In this document: in pieces, positions 1 to 13,500 of the stretch | How positions within the stretch are numbered: the first letter of the stretch is position 1 | Layout of the letters: each line of letters starts with the position of its first letter | Origin: Chromera velia | Taxonomy: Eukaryota; Sar; Chromeraceae | NCBI GenBank assembly: GCA_018398765.1 | Contig: JAHBMJ010000070.1 | Coordinates: forward strand, 12,501 to 57,506 | Reading direction: 5' to 3' | Length of the DNA: 45,006 bases | Program-made: the position numbers and the translations under genes | Notes under the pieces: model-generated | Database searches by the model: none | Told to the model about the DNA's origin: nothing | Seen by the model: the letters and a program-made list of their open reading frames with translations, nothing else

Positions 1-1150
1 CGACTAGAGTTAACTGTAGGCGCCGCACATCATCATTATCATACGCCATCGCCATCCGCTCATATGCTTAGTGTGTAGCGTTTGGCAGGTCACAACATGC
101 AAGGCAGAGTGTTAAATGGCATAATAATTATAATAATTAACCGCCGGTTATGACCGGTTATCATAACTCGAGGGCCAATAACCTTTAACCTAACCTCATA
201 ATCTACCTTTTTCCCTATCCTCTTAAATGCATATTTTCTTTTTCTTTTCGTATGCGTTCATGCAAGTAGAACAGTTTTTAGCACAAGAGAGGGGAAAAGA
301 TCCTTCACAGCTGCTGCTTCAATGGTACGGTGGCACCTTAGATGTCTTTAGAAAGCTCAGTACTACAAAATATGCATCCAGAAGAGGAAAATCGAAACTG
401 TGGAAGGATTTTAGCCCATAGATAACATCATTTGCTGGGGTTTTTCTTTGACAGAGAGGGGCAACAAGTTGCTTTTTGCGCTGCTTAACAAAATGAAAGA
501 GTGATACCCTGACTTCCCATGGGAAGAATGTGCAAAAACTCACAAGGGAAAAACCTGGTTGGGGAGACATTCTAACTGAAATGATCTCAGACTCATTGCA
601 AGGTCATCAATATAGAAAAATCGCATCCGGTATGTGTTTAAGCTTTCATGTAATAGAGTTGTATCTACTTTTCGATCATATTTATTGCATCATGCATAGA
701 TATGCCAATTATACAGCTACTATTATGGTTACTAAAATATAGCTATGATCTAACATTGATACAGCTAGCTTCAATTCTTTGTTTTATCTTTTGTTTTAAA
801 AGAATCACGTTTTAAAGAATGTTTATCAAATTTAAAAGCTTATAAACAACGATTAAATACAATAGAACACCCTATGTTATTCCTATATTTCAAAGTCCGA
901 AATGATGTTAAAGTCTGGTAGGTCTCATTATGTCATCTTAGTGAAACGGCGACAGTGTAACAGTGCCCTAGGGCACCACTAAATCATTTATCACTTACAT
1001 TTTGGCTTAAACTAGCACTTAGGTCAAGACTCAAGAACGCGGCGAAGCCTAGAAAGCGAAAGAAAAGGCCGCGCTGCACGCACTTATAAACCATTGGTTT
1101 ACGTTTTGGTTATGAGCTGCCAAAAATTCATTTATAGGCAAAAAGTCTTC
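1..1150. other. AT-rich stretch with no supportable gene
   Basis: Only short open frames occur here (for example 227-421 and 530-742), with no recognisable domain and a base composition like the surrounding non-coding DNA. Two small structures are visible. A perfect 14-bp palindrome, GTGCCCTAGGGCAC, lies at 963-976. A 14-bp direct repeat, CTGCCAAAAATTCA, occurs at 1117-1130 and 1229-1242, just before the start of the degenerate LINE. Nothing else could be supported. Confidence 0.6.
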
Positions 1151-1229
1151 TTTTGAGGGGCAAAAACCCCCCTAAAAGTACGCTAAAACCCCCTTTAAAA
1201 ACCATAAAATTCACTTTTCAAAGAGGCTC

Positions 1230-3930
1230 TGCCAAAAATTCAGGAGTGTGTGCAGCGTGGAAAAGGCAGGCCTCAGCCAGACAACCATGGTGGGACGACG
1301 ACTATGCGGTGATGAAGTTAAGGGTAAGAGAGGCAGAAAGGCAGGCAAAAGACGTACCAAACCGCTCGTATCTGGCTTATAAAGAACTGCTCAAGGTAAG
1401 AAGACAGCAAAAGCGCCTCTTTGCATCAAAATAAAGGAAACATTAGCAAGCTCTGGCAGCATGGCTAGCAAAAGAGGCAGCATATGGACCAGCAAAGATC
1501 TGGCAATGGTGCAGGAAGTCCAAAAGCGAGGGAAATAGGGGGGTGAAACCATCTACTGATTCTTTCTCTCGTTTTTGGGCCCGTGTGTTTAAGAGAGACG
1601 GTCTCCCCCCTGCCTCTGCTGGCCCTGTGTTCCCCCCTCCTTCTTCCCCCACTTTTTTTCTGCACATGGTAGAAGAAACCCTGAAAAGAATAGACATGAA
1701 TAAGGCTGCCGGTCTTAATAGAATCGCCCCTGAACATCTCGTTCTTTGCTTCAAACACTCAACCTTTTCTTGCTTTTTCCTCTTTGTCTTCTTTAATTTG
1801 TTTCATTCTTTTTCCTTTTGGCTATATAGATAGAACGTCCTGAGGATTGTTCCAATACCGAAGGGTCCCCCTTCCTTTGATTGCAATGAATGGAGGCCCA
1901 TTCACATTGTTGGTCTTCTGGGTAAGGTTTTTGCTCTTCTTATGGACGTCTGCCTTCGTAAAGAGACGAGGATCGATGAGAGACACTTAAGCTTCAAGAG
2001 AGGCATGGGGATACGGGAAGCGTTCGCGTCCCTCTCTTCTCTCATTCTTTAGTCTAAACACAAAAAAGAATCCCTCATCACAGCATTTATAGACTTTTCC
2101 AAAGCCTTTGATACAGTGCCCAGAGAGAAAATGTTAGAGAGACTGAAGGATGAAGGGGTCAGTCAGGCAGTCTGAGACATCCATATGATTCATTCCATGT
2201 ACTGTAATGTTGCTGTAAGGGTTGATGGGGGGGACAAGTGCTTGTCAGAGGGAGCGGGTGTCAAGCAGGGTGATCCTCTTTCTCCTCTTCTTTTTCTCCT
2301 ATTTATAAATAATTTATACAAAGCCCTCAGCTCTGAAAACTAACAGCCGAGTGGTAATGAAGGAAAGAGCGCTTTGAAACCTGTCAAGCTTTCCACAACT
2401 CTAATAGAAAGTATTGGTTATGCTGATGACCTTGTGTTATTTGCCCACAGCGCCACAGACCTGCAAGAGAGACTCCGGCGCCTCGAGGTATACTGCAATG
2501 AACACGGACTCACGGTAAACTTAAAGAAAACAAAGATCTTTTGTCTATCCTCCCCTGATCCTCTCATTGATCCTGCTTCCCCTTTTGTTTTTAATGGAAG
2601 GCTGGTTGAGCATGTTGATAATTTAATATTTAAAATACAAATACCTCGGCAACTGGATCTTTGAGGGGGGGGATCTATCTAAAACTGTGAACACAAGAAT
2701 TGAATCAGCAGAAAGGGCACTAGAGGGTATGTTTGGAACTCTTTCTTCAATTGGTTTCGTTTCTTCTTTTTCTCAAATTCAACTGTTCAAAGCTCTTTGC
2801 GTGCCCGTTGTAATGTTTGGTCTTGAAGCCCTTCCTCTCATACAGGCAGTCAGATGTTCAATACCTTGATACATTGCAACTTTGTTTTGTTCGCTGGTCA
2901 TTTGGTTTATCTTATAACTCTTTTGTCTTGCCATCTCTTCATTCCTTTGGTTTCTTTAGCTGTCTGCTTGTGAAACAGGTAGCCAGCTTCTTTCAGTCTC
3001 TCAAATCTATAGAACACGCCTTGCCCACGGCTGTATGGCAGGCATGCATCGCTAGTTCTAATACCCCCTTTGTGTCCTCCATCAAACGTCTGGCTATACC
3101 CCTTGACAATTCTCTCCAGGAAGACACGAATGAGCCATACCAAGAAAAACTAAAAAAGAAGGGGAAATATAAACGGAAAGAGACGTGCCGCAAGATGTAG
3201 ACGAACCAATGGCTTAGGAAATGGGCTAGAAGGCAGGAAGGCAGCAGGAATAGAGATAGAATCTTCCATCTCCGTACTGCCCTCACTGATTTCCAAAGAG
3301 AGAACCTTTCTAGACAGAGGCTCTCCATGCTCCTCCTAGCAGAAAAGAAATGGTAGTCACGTTCGTCAGTCACAAGAAACGTTGATCTACACATACCCAC
3401 GCTGTCCTCTTGTCTTCTTAAATCCTCTACGAACATCCGCCCTCTCCTGAGAGCGGTAACGGGTGGTTATGTGCAGCGGGGGGAGCTAGAGAAGACTTGG
3501 CAGTGCTCAGCTTGCTCTGACAGAAAAGTTTATGATGAGATCCACTTGCTCACGGAATGTGCGGACACAGAGAGGAAAAGACAGAAGCTTAACAAAATCA
3601 TCAGCAGAATAAAGCAGCGCACACCCATTGAAAAACGGATGGAAATTATGCAATGGGTGGCTGCCTCAGCTGGTAGAGGAGTGGGGGAGAATGAAAAGAA
3701 AGTCCGAGAGATGATCGCTCTTATTTCTTTGTTCCAGCCTCTGGTGGGCATGAGGGCGGTTAAGGAGTGTATAGCCAAATTAGAGAGAGTTCTTGTTAAC
3801 ATGTGTTAGTCAATCAATATGTTAGGTCAACAAATTAACATTACATGTCATGCCGTGTGGTTGGCCAGAACCTAAGTGGTGGCTCACCAGCTTTAACCGC
3901 CTCAATTCAATTCAATTCATCAAACAGTTC
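1230..3930 (+). pseudogene. Degenerate non-LTR (LINE) retrotransposon, reverse transcriptase region
   Basis: This is the decayed second ORF of a LINE, an element that would copy its RNA by target-primed reverse transcription. Frame 1 carries the pre-RT linker (PWWDDDYAVMKLR, about 1280), an N-terminal RT motif (MNKAAGLNRIAPEHL, about 1696), the fingers/palm motif (FIDFSKAFDTVPREK, about 2090), GVKQGDPLSPLLF (about 2257) and the catalytic YADD box (GYADDLVLFA, about 2419). The frame shifts near 2630, where the KYLGNW thumb-type motif continues in frame 2, and again near 2845. A CX2CX9HX4C knuckle (about 3504-3560) sits near the 3' end. Frame 1 has stops at 1432, 1444, 1831, 2050, 2173 and 2341. 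No endonuclease domain is seen, so the copy is 5'-truncated. A short AATTC-type tandem tail at 3903-3920 may mark the 3' end. The element is clearly inactive; its clade cannot be told by eye. Confidence 0.9.
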
Positions 3931-4539
3931 AACTACCTAAAAAACCCAGGGTCTATGAAGACTGATGCCCAACTAAAATATTTGTTAGAGCGTTTTCTAC
4001 TTAAGGGCGGCTAAGGGGCCACTAGGCCACTTCAAAGCATAAAAAAGAATTTGGGAGCTAGCTCGGAAGAGGAACTTACTAATATATGCTAGACTATATA
4101 CTAGTATATATATATATATATATATATATATGTCACGGTGAGTGTATATATGTGTATGTGTGTGTATGTATGTATATGTGTGTGTAACCAAATATATAAT
4201 TTTCTTTTTTAAGAAATCAATCACTACAGTCAATCACTAGGTCAATCAATTAACTAGTCAATCAATCAATCAAAAAATAAACCACTCTCAAGATGTCATG
4301 AGTCAAACAGTACAGAATGACAAAGTGATAAAGTCCTGCATGCGCTAAACAAGATCGACCTAGTAATTATTGAGGACATTAAATCCCCTCCTCCCTCCTC
4401 AGTGGGAACCCTGTTCTGAATCACTGAGGAAGAGAACATACAGACAGAGAGCCCTGCTATTCCCCCTCATTCTTCCTCTCACGGACAATAGTCAAAATGA
4501 TACACAGTCCCTGCCCTAGATCCTCTAATCATGCCACCT
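3931..4539. repeat. Microsatellite-rich spacer between LINE and satellite
   Basis: This spacer holds an (AT)n run at about 4104-4131, a mixed GT/AT run at about 4140-4185, and CAAT-type repeats at about 4227-4272. The rest is unique AT-rich DNA. No coding potential is seen; the long open stretches come from the simple repeats. Confidence 0.7.
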
Positions 4540-7500
4540 CCAATTTTCTGTTCCCCTCACCCAAGCCAGTGCACAAACATACACATAATGAAGCATCGAC
4601 AAAGAGGACAAAAAGAAAAACACCAACAAAAAAACAAAGAAAAAAAGAAAAAACAACAAAACAAAACAAAATAATAAGCAAAGAGTAATGCCAGTGACTT
4701 GCCCCATCCTCGCAAGTCCACTGTATGTTCAAGTGATCCTCAACACCATGATACGCACACTTCGGAACTCCTACTGATGGAACAACGCTCTTTGTTTGAC
4801 ATATTATGCCAGTGTATCATCAAATCAATTCACACTCTGGCCTGACCCCCGACTTGTCGCACTTCCCCATCGAAGCGGCGTCCTAATTAGAGTCCCCTAA
4901 CCAAAGCACCAGAATCGAACCACTCTCGCCTTCTCCCCATGTGCATACAGTCTCATCTGCATGCATATACAAAGCATGTCGGGGGTCAGGCCAGGCTATA
5001 CTCCATTCCTTCTCGACGACCGCATATCTTTCTTTTCAGAGTTCTGTATGCCAGCTTGCTAGATTGATTTCCCATGCGTGCTACGCAGTCTTTTTTCTTC
5101 TTTTTTCTCTTTTCTCTGATTGTCGTTCTTCTCTCTCGATCACACCCGCCTCTGTGCTGATTGAGCCCAACGTAAAAAGGCCGTACCTCTAATAAGTGTC
5201 TTGCCTCCTTTCTTATCTTCTATTCCCCTCACCCAAGCCCACGCATACGCATATACACAACGAAGTATAGACAAAGAGGACCAAAAGATAAACACCAACA
5301 AGAAAACAAAAGACACAAGAAAACACAGCAACAAAACAAAACAAAATAATAAGCAAAGAGCGATGCCGGCGACTTGCCCCATCCTTACAAGTCCACTGTA
5401 CTTTCAGGTGATCTTCAACACCGTGACAGGCATACGTCAGAACTCCTACTGATGGAACAACGCTCTTTGTTTGACACACCATGCCTAGCAGCATACCAGT
5501 GCATCATTAAAACAATCCACACTCTGGCCTGACCCCCGACCTGTCGCACTTCCCCATTAAAGCGGCATCCCAATCAGAGTTCCCCGGCTGAAGCCCCAAA
5601 ATTGAACCACTCTCGCCTTCTCCCCATGCATACATAGTCTCATCTGCATGCACACACAAAGCATGTCGGGGGTCAGGCCAGGCTATACTCCGTTCCTTCT
5701 CGACGACCGCATGTCTTTCTTTTCAGAGTTCTCTATGCCAGCTTGCTAGATTGATTTCCCATGCGCGCTACGTATGCAGTCTTTCTTCTTCCCTTTTCTC
5801 TTTTCTCTGATCGTCGCTCTTCTCTCTCGATCACACCTGCCTCTGTGCTGATTGAGCCCAACATAAAAAGGCACCTCTAATAAGTGTCTTGCCTCCTTTC
5901 TCATCTAAGACTTCCGTTCCCCTTACCCAAGCCAGTGCACACGCATAACAAAGAGGACCAAAAGACAAACACCGACAAGAAAACAAAAGACACAAGAAAA
6001 CACAGCAACAAAACAAAACAAAACAACAAGCAAAGAGCGATGTCAGCAACTTGCCCCATCCTCACAAGTCCACTGTATATTCAGATGATCCTCAACACCG
6101 TGATAAGCATACGTCAGAACTCCTATTGATGGAACAACGCTCTTTGTTTGACACACCATGCCAGTGCATCATCAAATCAATTCACACTCTGGCCTGACCC
6201 CCGACCTGTCGTACTTTCCCATCGAAGCGGCGTCCCAATCAGAGTCCCCCGGCCGAAGCAACAGAATCGAACCACTCTCGCCTTCCCCTCATGCGCACAC
6301 AGTCTCATCTGCATACACACACAAAGCATGTCGGGGGTCAGGCCAGGCTATACTCCATTCTTTCTCGACGATCGGAGGTCTTTCTTTTTAGAGTTCTCTA
6401 TGCAAGCTTGCTAGATTGATTTCCCATACGCGCTACGTATGCAGTCTTTCTTCTTCTCTTTTCTCTTTTCTCTGATCGTCGCTCTTCTCTCTTGATCACA
6501 CCCGCCTCTGTGCTGATTGAGCCCGACATAAAAAGGCACCTCTAATAAGTGTCTTGCCTCTTTTCTCATCTTCCATTCCCCTCACCCAAGCCAGTGCATA
6601 CACATACACATAACGGAGCATAAACAAAGAGGACAAAAAAAAAAATACCAACCAGAAACCAAAACACACAAGAAAACACAGTAATAAAACAAAACAAAAC
6701 AAGCAAAGAGCAATGCCAGCGACTTACCCCATCCTCGTAAGTCCACTATATGTTTAAGTGATCCTCAACACCGTGACACGCACACGTCGGAACTCTTACT
6801 GATGGAACAACGCTCTTTGCTTGACACACCATGCCAGTGCATCATCAAAACAATTCATACTCTGGCCTGACCCCCGACCTGTCGCACTTCCCTATCGAAG
6901 CGGCGTCCCAATCTGATTCAAAGTCCCCCAGCCGAAGCGTCAGAATTGAACCACTCTCGCCTTCCTCCGTGTGCACACAGTCTCACCTGCATGCACACAC
7001 AAAGCATGTCGGGGGTCAGGCCAAGCTACACTCCATTCTTTCTCGACGACCGCAGGTCTTTCTTTTCAGAGTTCTTTATGCCAGCTTGCTAGATTGATTT
7101 CCCATGTACGCTACGCAGTCTTTCTTTTTCTCTTTTCTCTTTTCTCTGATCGTCGCTCTTCTCTCTCGATCACACCCGCCTCTGTGCTGATTGAGCCCAA
7201 CATAAAAAAGCACCTCTAATAAGTGTCTTGCCTCTTTTCTCATCTTCCGTTCCCCTTATTCAAGCCAGTGCACACGCATACATACAACGAAGCATAGACA
7301 AAGAGGACCAAAAGAGAAACACCAACAAGAAAACAAAGAAAACAAGAAAAACCAACAAACCAAAACAAAACAAAATAACAAGCAAAAAGCGATGCCAGTG
7401 ACTTGCCCTATCCTCGCAAGTCCACTGTAGCTTCAGCTGATCCTCAACACCGTGATAAGCATACGTCAGAACTCCTACTGATGGAACAACGCTCTTTGCT

Positions 7501-10500
7501 TGACATACCATGCCAGTGCATCATCAAATCAATTCACACTCTGGCTTGACCCCTGACCTGTCGCACTTCCCCATCGAAGTGGCGTCCCAATTAGAGTCCC
7601 CCGGCCGAAGCGTCAGAATCGAACCACTCTCGCCTTCCCCCTAAGCGCACATAGTCTCACCTGCATGCACACACAAAGCATATCGGGGGTCAGGCCAGGC
7701 TATACTCCATTCCTTCTCGACGACCGCATGTCTTTCTTTTCAGAGTTCTCTATGCAAGCTTACTAGATTGATTTCCCATGCGTGTTACGCAGTCTTTCTT
7801 CTTCTTTTTTCTCTTTTCTCTGATCGTCGCTCTTCTCTCTCGATCACACCCGCCTCTATGCTGATTGAGCCCGAGGTAAAAAGGCACCTCTAATAAGTGT
7901 CTTGCCTCTTTTCTCATCTTCCGTTCCCCTTATTCAAGCCAGTGCACACGCATACATACAACGAAGCATAGACAAAGAGGACCAAAAGAGAAACACCAAC
8001 AAGAAAACAAAGAAAACAAAAAAAACTAACAAACCAAAACAAAACAAAACAACAAGCAAAAAGCGATGCCAGTGACTTGCCCCATCCTCGCAAGTCCACT
8101 GTACCTTCAGGTGATCCTCAACACCATGACATGCACACATCGGAACTCTTACTGATGGAACAACACTCTTTGCTTGACATACCATGCCAGTGCATCATCA
8201 AATCAATTCACACTCTGGCCTGACCCCCGACCTGTCGCACTTCCCTATCGAAGCTGCGTCCCAATCAGAGTCCCCTGGCCAAAGCACCAGAATTGAACCA
8301 CTCTCGCCTTCCCCCCATACGCACACAGTCTCACCTGCATGCACACACAAAGCATGTCGGGGGTCAGGCCAAGCTATACTCCATTCCTTCTCGACGACCG
8401 CATGTCTTTCTTTTTAGAGTTCTCTATGCAAGCTTGCTAGATTGATTTCCTATGCGTGCTACGTATGCAGTCTTTTTTCTTCTCTTTTCTCTTTTTTCTG
8501 ATCGTTGCTCTTCTTTCTCGATCACACCCGCCTCTATGTTGATTGAGCCCGACGTAAAAAGGCCGTACCTCCAATAAGTATCTTGCCTCTTTTCTTATCT
8601 TCCGTTCCCCTCACCCAAGCCTACGTATATGCATACATACAACGAAGCATAGACAAAGAGGACGAAAAGAGAAACACCAACACGAAACCAAAACATACAA
8701 GAAAACACAGCAACAAAACAAAACAAAATAATAAGCAAAGAGCGATGCCAGCGACTTGCCCCATCCTTACAAGTCCACTGTACCTTCAGGTGATCCTCAA
8801 CACTGTGACAGGCATACGTCAGAACTTCTACTGATGGAACAACGCTCTTTGTTTGACACACCATGCCTAGCACCATACCAGTGCATCATCAAAACAATTC
8901 ACACTCTGGCCTGACCCCTGACCTGTCGCACTTCCCCATTAAAGCGGCATCCCAATCAGAGTCCCCTGGCTGAAGCGTCAGAATCGAACCACTCTTGCCT
9001 TCCCCCCATGTGCACACAGTCTCACCTGCATGCACACACAAAGCATGTCGGGGGTCAGGCCAAGCTACACTCCATTCTTTCTCGACGACCGCATGTCTTT
9101 CTTTTCAGAGTTCTCTATGCAAGCTTACTAGATTGATTTCCCATGTGCGCTACGCAGTCTTTCTTTTTCTCTTTTCTCTTTTCTCTGATCGTCGCTCTTC
9201 TCTCTCGATCACACCCGCCTCTGTGCTGATTGAGCCCAACGTAAAAAAGCACCTCTAATAAGTGTCTTGCCTCTTTTCTCATCTTCCGTTCCCCTTATTC
9301 AAGCCAGTGCACACGCATACATACAACGAAGCATAGACAAAGAGGACCAAAAGAGAAACACCAACAAGAAAACAAAGAAAACAAGAAAAACCAACAAACC
9401 AAAACAAAACAAAACAACAAGCAAAACGCGATGCCAGTGACTTGCCCCATCCTCGCAAGTCTACTGTAGCTTCAGGTGATTCTTAACACCATGACATGCA
9501 CACATCGGAACTCTTACTGATGGAACAACACTCTTTGCTTGACATACCATGCCAGTGCATCATCAAATCAATTCACACTCTGGCCTGACCCCCGACCTGT
9601 CGCACTTCCCTATCGAAGCTGCGTCCCAATCAGAGTCCCCCGGCCGAAGCGCCAGAATCGAACCACTCTCGCCTTCCCCCCATGCGCACATAGTCTCACC
9701 TGCATGCACACACAAAGCATGTCGGGGGTCAGGCCAGGCTATACTCCATTCCTTCTCGACGACCGCATGTCTTTCTTTTCAGAGTTCTCTATACAAGCTT
9801 GCTAGATTGATTTCCCATGCGCGCTACGTATGCAGTCTTTTTTCTTCTCTTTTCTCTTTTTTCTGATCGTTGCTCTTCTCTCTCGATCACACCCGCCTCT
9901 GTGTTGATTGAGCCCGACGTAAAAAGGCCGTACCTCTAATAAGTGTCTTGCCTCTTTTCTCATCTTCCGTTCCCCTCACCCAAGCCTACACATATGCATA
10001 CACACAACAAAGCATAGACAAAGAGGACGAAAAGAGAAACACCAACATGAAACCAAAACATACAAGAAAACACAGCAACAAAACAAAACAAAATAATAAG
10101 CAAAGAGCGATGCCAGCGACTTGCCCCATCCTCGCAAGTCCACTGTACCTTCAGGTGATCCTCAACACTATGACATGCACAGTCACGTCAGAACTCCTAC
10201 TGATGGAACAATGCTCTTTGCTTGACACACCATACCAGTGCATCATCAAAACAATTCACACTCTGGCCTGACCCCTGACCTGTCGCACTTCCCCATCAAA
10301 GCGGCGTCCCAATCAGAGTCCCCCGGCTGAAGCGTCAGAATCGAACCACTCTTGCCTTCCCCCCATGTGCACACAGTCTCACCTGCATGCACACATAAAG
10401 CATGTCGGGGGTCAGGCCAAGCTACACTCCATTCTTTCTCGATGACCGCATGTCTTTCTTTTCAGAGTTCTCTATGCAAGCTTACTAGATTGATCTTCCA

Positions 10501-13500
10501 TGCGTGCTACGCAGTCTTTCTTCTTCCCTTTTCTCTTTTCTTTGATCGTCGCGCTTCTCTCTCGATCACACCCGCCTCTGTGCTGATTGAGCCCAACGTA
10601 AAAAAGCACCTCTAATAAGTGTCTTGCCTCTTTTCTCATCTTCCGTTCCCCTTATTCAAGCCAGTACACATGCATACATACAACGAAGCATAGACAAAGA
10701 GGACCAAAAGAGAAACACCAATAAGAAAATAAAGAAAACAAGAAAAACCAACAAACCAAAACAAAATAAAACAACAAGCAAAAAGCGATGCCAGTGACTT
10801 GCCCCATCCTCGCAAGTCCACTGTACCTTCAGGTGATCCTCAACACCGTGACACGCACACATCGGAACTCCTACTGATCGAACAACGCTCTTTGCTTGAC
10901 ATACCATGCCAGTGCATTATCAAATCAATTCACACTCTGGCCTGACCCCCGACCTGTCGCACTTCCCCATCAAAGCGGCGTCCCAATCAGAGTCCCCCGG
11001 CTGAAGCGTCAGAATCGAACCACTCTTGCCTTCCCCCCATGTGCACATAGTCTCACCTGCATGCACACACAAAGCATGTCGGGGGTCAGGCCAAGCTACA
11101 CTCCATTCTTTTTCGACGACCGCATGTCTTTCTTTTCAGAGTTCTTTATGCAAGCTTACTAGATTGATCTTCCATGCGTGCTACGCAGTCTTTCTTCTTC
11201 CCTTTTCTCTTTTCTCTGATCGTCGCTCTTCTCTCTCGATCACACCCGCCTCTGTGCTGATTGAGCCCAACGTAAAAAAGCACCTCTAATAAGTGTCTTG
11301 CCTCTTTTCTCATCTTCCGTTCCCCTTATTCAAGCCAGTACACATGCATACATACAACGAAGCATAGACAAAGAGGACCAAAAGAGAAACACCAATAAGA
11401 AAACAAAGAAAACAAGAAAAACCAACAAACCAAAACAAAATAAAACAACAAGCAAAAAGCGATGCCAGTGACTTGCCCCATCCTCGCAAGTCCACTGTAG
11501 CTTCAGGTGATCCTCAACACCGTGACACGCACACATCGGAACTCTTACTGATCGAACAACGCTCTTTGCTTGACATACCATGCCAGTGCATCATCAAATC
11601 AATTCACACTCTGGCCTGACCCCCGACCTGTCGCACTTCCTCATCGAAGCGGCGTTCCAATCAGAGTCCCCTGGCCAAAGCACCAGAATTGAACCACTCT
11701 CGCCTTCCCCCCATGCGCACATAGTCTCACCTGCATGCACACACAAAGCATGTCGGGGGTCAGGCCAGGCTATACTCCATTCCTTCTCGACGACCGCATA
11801 TCTTTCTTTTCAGAGTTCTCTATGCAAGCTTGCTAGATTGATTTCCTATACGCGCTACGTATGCAGTCTTTTTTCTTCTCTTTTCTCTTTTCTCTGATCG
11901 TCGCTCTTCTTTTTCGATCACACCCGCCTCTGTGCTGATTGAGCCCGACGTAAAAAGGCCGTACCTTTAATAAGTGTCTTGCCTCTTTTCTTATCTTCCG
12001 TTCCCCTCACCCAAGCCTACGCATATACATATACACAACGAAGCATAGACAAAGAGGACCAAAAGAGAAACACCAACAAGAAAATAAAATATACAAGAAA
12101 ACACAGCAACAAAACAAAACAAAATAATAAGTAAAGAGCGATGCCAGCGACTTGCCCCATCCTCGCAAGTCCACTGACAGTGTACATTTAGGTGATCCTC
12201 AACACTGTGACACACATATGTCGGAACTCCTACTGATGAAACAATGCTCTTTGCTTGACACACCATACCAGTACATTATCAAATCAATTCACACTCTGGC
12301 CTGACCCGCGATCTGTCATACTTCCCCATCGAAGCTGCGTCCCAATCAGAGTTCCCCGGCTGAAGCAACAGAATCGAACCACTCTCGCCTTCCTCCCATG
12401 CGCACACAGTCTCACCTGCATGCATATACAAAGCATGTCGGAGGTCAAGCCAGGCTACACTCCATTCCTTCTCGATAACCGCATGTCTTTCTTTTCAGAG
12501 TTCTCTATGCAAGCTTGCTAGATTGATCTTCTATGTGCGCTACGCAGTCTTTCTTCTTCTTTTTTCTCTTTTTTCTGATCATTGCTCTTCTCTCTTGATC
12601 ACACCCGCCTCTATGCTGATTGAGCCCAACGTAAAAAAGCACCTCTAATAAGTGTCTTGCCTCCTTTCTTATCTTCTATTCCCCTCACCCAAGCCTACGC
12701 ATATGCATACACACAACGAAGCATAAACAAAGAGGACGAAAAGAGAAACACCAACAAGAAACCAAAACATACAAGAAAACATAGCAATAAAACAAAACAA
12801 AACAAAAAGTAAAGAGCGATGCCAGCAACTTGCCTCATCCTCGCAAGTCCACTGTACCTTCAGGTGATCCTCAACACCGTGACACGCACACATCGGAACT
12901 TCTACTGATGGAACAACGCTCTTTGTTTGACACACTATGCCTAGCACCATACCAGTGCATCATCAAAACAATTCACACTCTGGCCTGACCCCTGACCTGT
13001 CGCACTTCCCCATCAAAGCGGCATCCCAATCAGAGTCCCCCGGCTGAAGCGTCAGAATCGAACCACTCTTGCCTTCCCCCCATGTGCACACAGTCTCACC
13101 TGCATGCACACACAAAGCATGTCGGGGGTCAGGCCAAGCTACACTCTATTCTTTCTCGACGACCGCATGTCTTTCTTTTCAGAGTTCTCTATGCAAGCTT
13201 ACTAGATTAATCTTCCATGCGTGCTACGCAGTCTTTCTTCTTCCCTTTTCTCTTTTCTCTGATCGTCGCTCTTCTCTCTCGATCACACCCGCCTCTGTGC
13301 TGATTAAGCCCAACGTAAAAAAGCACCTCTAATAAGTGTCTTGCCTCTTTTCTCATCTTCCGTTCCCCTTATTCAAGCCAGTACACATGCATACATACAA
13401 CGAAGCATAGACAAAGAGGACCAAAAGAGAAACACCAATAAGAAAATAAAGAAAACAAGAAAAACCAACAAACCAAAACAAAATAAAACAACAAGCAAAA

